From: Bacteroidetes bacterium MedPE-SWsnd-G2
Lineage (GTDB): Bacteria; Bacteroidota; Bacteroidia; Flavobacteriales; Flavobacteriaceae
Direction of reading: 5' to 3'
Length of the DNA stretch: 64,000 nucleotides
Assembly (NCBI GenBank): GCA_001874335.1
Contig: MPDE01000003.1
Coordinates: 1 to 64,000, forward strand
Shown: positions 62,395-64,000 of the stretch, piece by piece
How the letters are laid out: every line of letters starts with the position of its first letter
Position numbering within the stretch: the first letter of the stretch is position 1
Translations under genes and position numbers: made by a program
The notes under the pieces: model-generated
Database searches by the model: none
Told to the model about the DNA's origin: nothing
The model's input: the letters and a program-made list of their open reading frames with translations, nothing else

Positions 62395-63204
62395 TTAGCT
62401 TAATACTTTTGTTTGGTAAAATTCAGTATAAGGTTCAGCAAATTCGTCAATAGGGAAAAAATCTAGTACCGGTTTATCACAAGCATTTAAATGTGACTCA
62501 ATCTCTTCAGGTAATTCTTCAGAACCCTTAATTAGAGCGTCAGAATGATCTATAGCAACCTTCATTAAGTTGTTATAGGTTGGTTTTTCTAGAGGCTTAA
62601 TGGCGTCTTTGTCAATATTGTCAAACGTTACTTTGTTAACCATATTGCTATCTAACGTACCATCAAAGCTTTGATTGTATATTGAAGTCACAATTTTACT
62701 TTCTGTAAAAAGAGGTTCGTCTTTGTAAAACTGCTTTAAGTAAAGCGGTAATAAAGAGGCTAACCATCCATTAACATGAATAATATCTGGAGACCAGTTT
62801 AATTTTTTAACGGTTTCGATAACACCTTTAGCAAAGAATATCGCTCTTTCATCATTGTCTGGAAATAATTTTCCATTCTCATCAGTTAGCGTTGCCTTTC
62901 TTTTAAAGTACTCTTCATTGTCTATAAAATAAACTTGGATTCTTTCCTTAGGAATGGAAGCAACTTTAATTATAAGAGGCATGTCAAGGTCGTTTATAAC
63001 CAAGTTAATCCCAGATAATCTAATGACTTCGTGAAGTTGATGTCTACGCTCATTGATATTTCCATATCTCGGCATAAATATGCGAATTTGCCCTCCTTGC
63101 TTGTTTACCATTTTTGGAGCTTCAAATGACATTGAAGAAATCTCTGTTTCAGGTAAATATGGGACTACTTCTGAAGATACGTATAAAATCCTCTTATCTT
63201 TCAT
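62395..63204 (-). CDS. GlgA N-domain-like protein lacking the KTGGL motif
   Basis: A 269-residue protein like the N-terminal half of glycogen/starch synthase (GT5): MKDKRILYVSSEVVPYLPET, APKMVNKQGGQIRIFMPRYG and DIIHVNGWLASLLPLYLKQF are the telling pieces. The second Rossmann domain with the catalytic donor site is missing, and the KTGGL-type loop that binds ADP-glucose is replaced by PETEISSM, so glycosyl transfer is doubtful. Databases label it glycogen synthase. Start at 63204 because an upstream promoter element at 63242 would put the transcript start near the longer ATG at 63240. First of the DUF4270/glmS operon; divergent from panC. Confidence 0.85.
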   Translation of the reverse strand: MKDKRILYVSSEVVPYLPETEISSMSFEAPKMVNKQGGQIRIFMPRYGNINERRHQLHEVIRLSGINLVINDLDMPLIIKVASIPKERIQVYFIDNEEYFKRKATLTDENGKLFPDNDERAIFFAKGVIETVKKLNWSPDIIHVNGWLASLLPLYLKQFYKDEPLFTESKIVTSIYNQSFDGTLDSNMVNKVTFDNIDKDAIKPLEKPTYNNLMKVAIDHSDALIKGSEELPEEIESHLNACDKPVLDFFPIDEFAEPYTEFYQTKVLS

Positions 63205-63241
63205 AGATGTTAATTTGTTGAAATTGAAAATAAAAAACATG

Positions 63242-63249
63242 CAAAATTA
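63242..63249 (-). promoter_or_regulatory. Promoter -7 element of the glgA-like/DUF4270/glmS operon
   Basis: TAATTTTG on the minus strand, 37 bp from the start at 63204. It mirrors the panC element on the other strand. Confidence 0.55.
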
Positions 63250-63280
63250 CAAAAATTTATGCTAATTGCCCGTAATATAT

Positions 63281-63288
63281 TAATTTTG
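63281..63288 (+). promoter_or_regulatory. Promoter -7 element of panC
   Basis: TAATTTTG followed by CACC, matching TAnnTTTG, about 25 bp before the panC ATG. The -33 region is poorly conserved. Confidence 0.55.
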
Positions 63289-63313
63289 CACCCTGTTAAT
63301 TTTTTGCCAATAG

Positions 63314-64000
63314 ATGGTTGTATTCAAGAAAAAGAGTGATTTAATCGCTTATTTGTCGTCAAATTTTGATTCAAATTCAAGTATTGGATTTGTGCCAACT
63401 ATGGGTGCTTTGCATCAAGGGCATTTGTCATTAATCCAAAAAGCACTGGATGATAACGAATTAGCTGTGGTTAGCATTTTTGTGAATCCTACTCAATTTG
63501 ATAATCCAAACGATTTAGTGGCATATCCCAGAACATTAGAGACTGATGTTGAATTGCTAAAAACTTTGTCTAATGATATTGTGGTTTATTCTCCTAATGC
63601 AGAGGATATCTATGGCGATGAAGTTGTAGCTTCTAATTTTAGCTTCGGCGGATTGGAAAATGAAATGGAAGGTCAATTTAGGACAGGACATTTTGACGGT
63701 GTTGGTACTATTGTAAAACGCTTATTTGAAATTGTAAGACCAACAAATGCTTATTTCGGTGAAAAGGATTTTCAGCAATTAGCAATTATTAGGCACATGG
63801 TAAAACAGCATGGTTTGCCAGTTACTATAGTAGGTTGTCCAATCTTTAGAGAAGATGATGGGTTGGCTATGAGTTCAAGAAATGTGAGATTGACAGAAAA
63901 TCAGCGAGATACAGCGCCGTTTATTTATAAAACTTTGTTGACTGCCAAAACAAAGTTTGGCACAGAAAGTGTTACTAAAATCAATGAATGGGTTAACACC
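63314..64000 (+). CDS. panC: Pantothenate synthetase (partial, cut by window end)
   Basis: An open frame of 229 codons runs to the window edge without a stop. It translates to MVVFKKKSDLIAYLSSNFDS, then IGFVPTMGALHQGHLSLIQK with the HIGH-like HQGHLSL motif, FVNPTQFDNPNDLVAYPR, GEKDFQQLAII and AMSSRNVRL. These are the ATP- and pantoate-binding stretches of pantothenate synthetase, which joins pantoate and beta-alanine in CoA synthesis. The full protein should be about 280 residues, so roughly 50 are missing. It is divergent from the glgA-like operon. Confidence 0.95.
   Translation, partial: MVVFKKKSDLIAYLSSNFDSNSSIGFVPTMGALHQGHLSLIQKALDDNELAVVSIFVNPTQFDNPNDLVAYPRTLETDVELLKTLSNDIVVYSPNAEDIYGDEVVASNFSFGGLENEMEGQFRTGHFDGVGTIVKRLFEIVRPTNAYFGEKDFQQLAIIRHMVKQHGLPVTIVGCPIFREDDGLAMSSRNVRLTENQRDTAPFIYKTLLTAKTKFGTESVTKINEWVNT

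Overview
The window is AT-rich chromosomal DNA from a member of the Bacteroidota, most likely a marine Flavobacteriaceae. Four things point there. Several secreted proteins carry C-terminal type IX secretion (T9SS) sorting domains. SusC-like TonB-dependent receptors, DUF4270 and PorZ-type proteins are present. Start codons lack clear Shine-Dalgarno sequences. Promoters follow the Bacteroidota pattern TTTG-N19-TAnnTTTG. Almost all of it is ordinary core genome. I saw no tRNA, rRNA, CRISPR array, prophage or insertion sequence.

Layout. 1-1100: a small accessory patch, with a roughly 200-bp noncoding inverted-repeat element and a two-gene minus-strand unit (a free-standing EF-Tu domain III-like protein and a DUF1871-like protein), next to a short ssb. 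1.1-10.6 kb: a GH13 lipoprotein, a surface protein with an MG2-like domain and a TonB plug-like domain, PEP carboxylase, and a tandem pair of T9SS cargo paralogues. 10.9-17.9 kb: a three-domain phosphodiesterase/TPR/sulfotransferase protein with a 51-residue partner, then tex and metG. 18-28.6 kb: LD-carboxypeptidase, a frameshifted HEAT-repeat gene and yraN; the yicC-gmk-nadD operon; a thioesterase, DUF1761, a FemAB-like/EamA/ArsC-like operon, DinB with a Na+/H+ antiporter, and a DUF3298 lipoprotein. 28.7-37.9 kb: a cystathionine gamma-synthase-type gene, an outer-membrane-like protein divergent from gdhA, then porZ-recO-TonB receptor. 37.9-52.2 kb: a 1490-residue T9SS surface protein, recX, a JmjC-like cupin, and a dispersed biotin locus (bioF-DUF2007-bioD-bioA, a FabF-like ketosynthase, bioB) interrupted by flotillin/NfeD. 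52.3-64 kb: atpD-atpC, a TonB receptor with an SGNH lipoprotein, the operon glgA-like/DUF4270/glmS, and the start of panC.

How it fits together. Central metabolism (ppc, gdhA, glmS, atpDC, biotin, pantothenate, NAD and methionine synthesis) is interleaved with outer-membrane and T9SS cargo genes. Genes are tightly packed: several co-directional pairs overlap by 1-8 nt, and convergent pairs often abut or share their stop/terminator sequence. The points most worth a second look are the domain III-like cassette, the phosphodiesterase/TPR/sulfotransferase fusion, the ketosynthase among biotin genes, the apparently non-catalytic GlgA-like protein, the HEAT-gene frameshift and the mosaic T9SS paralogues. 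None of them is proven to be a new system from sequence alone.
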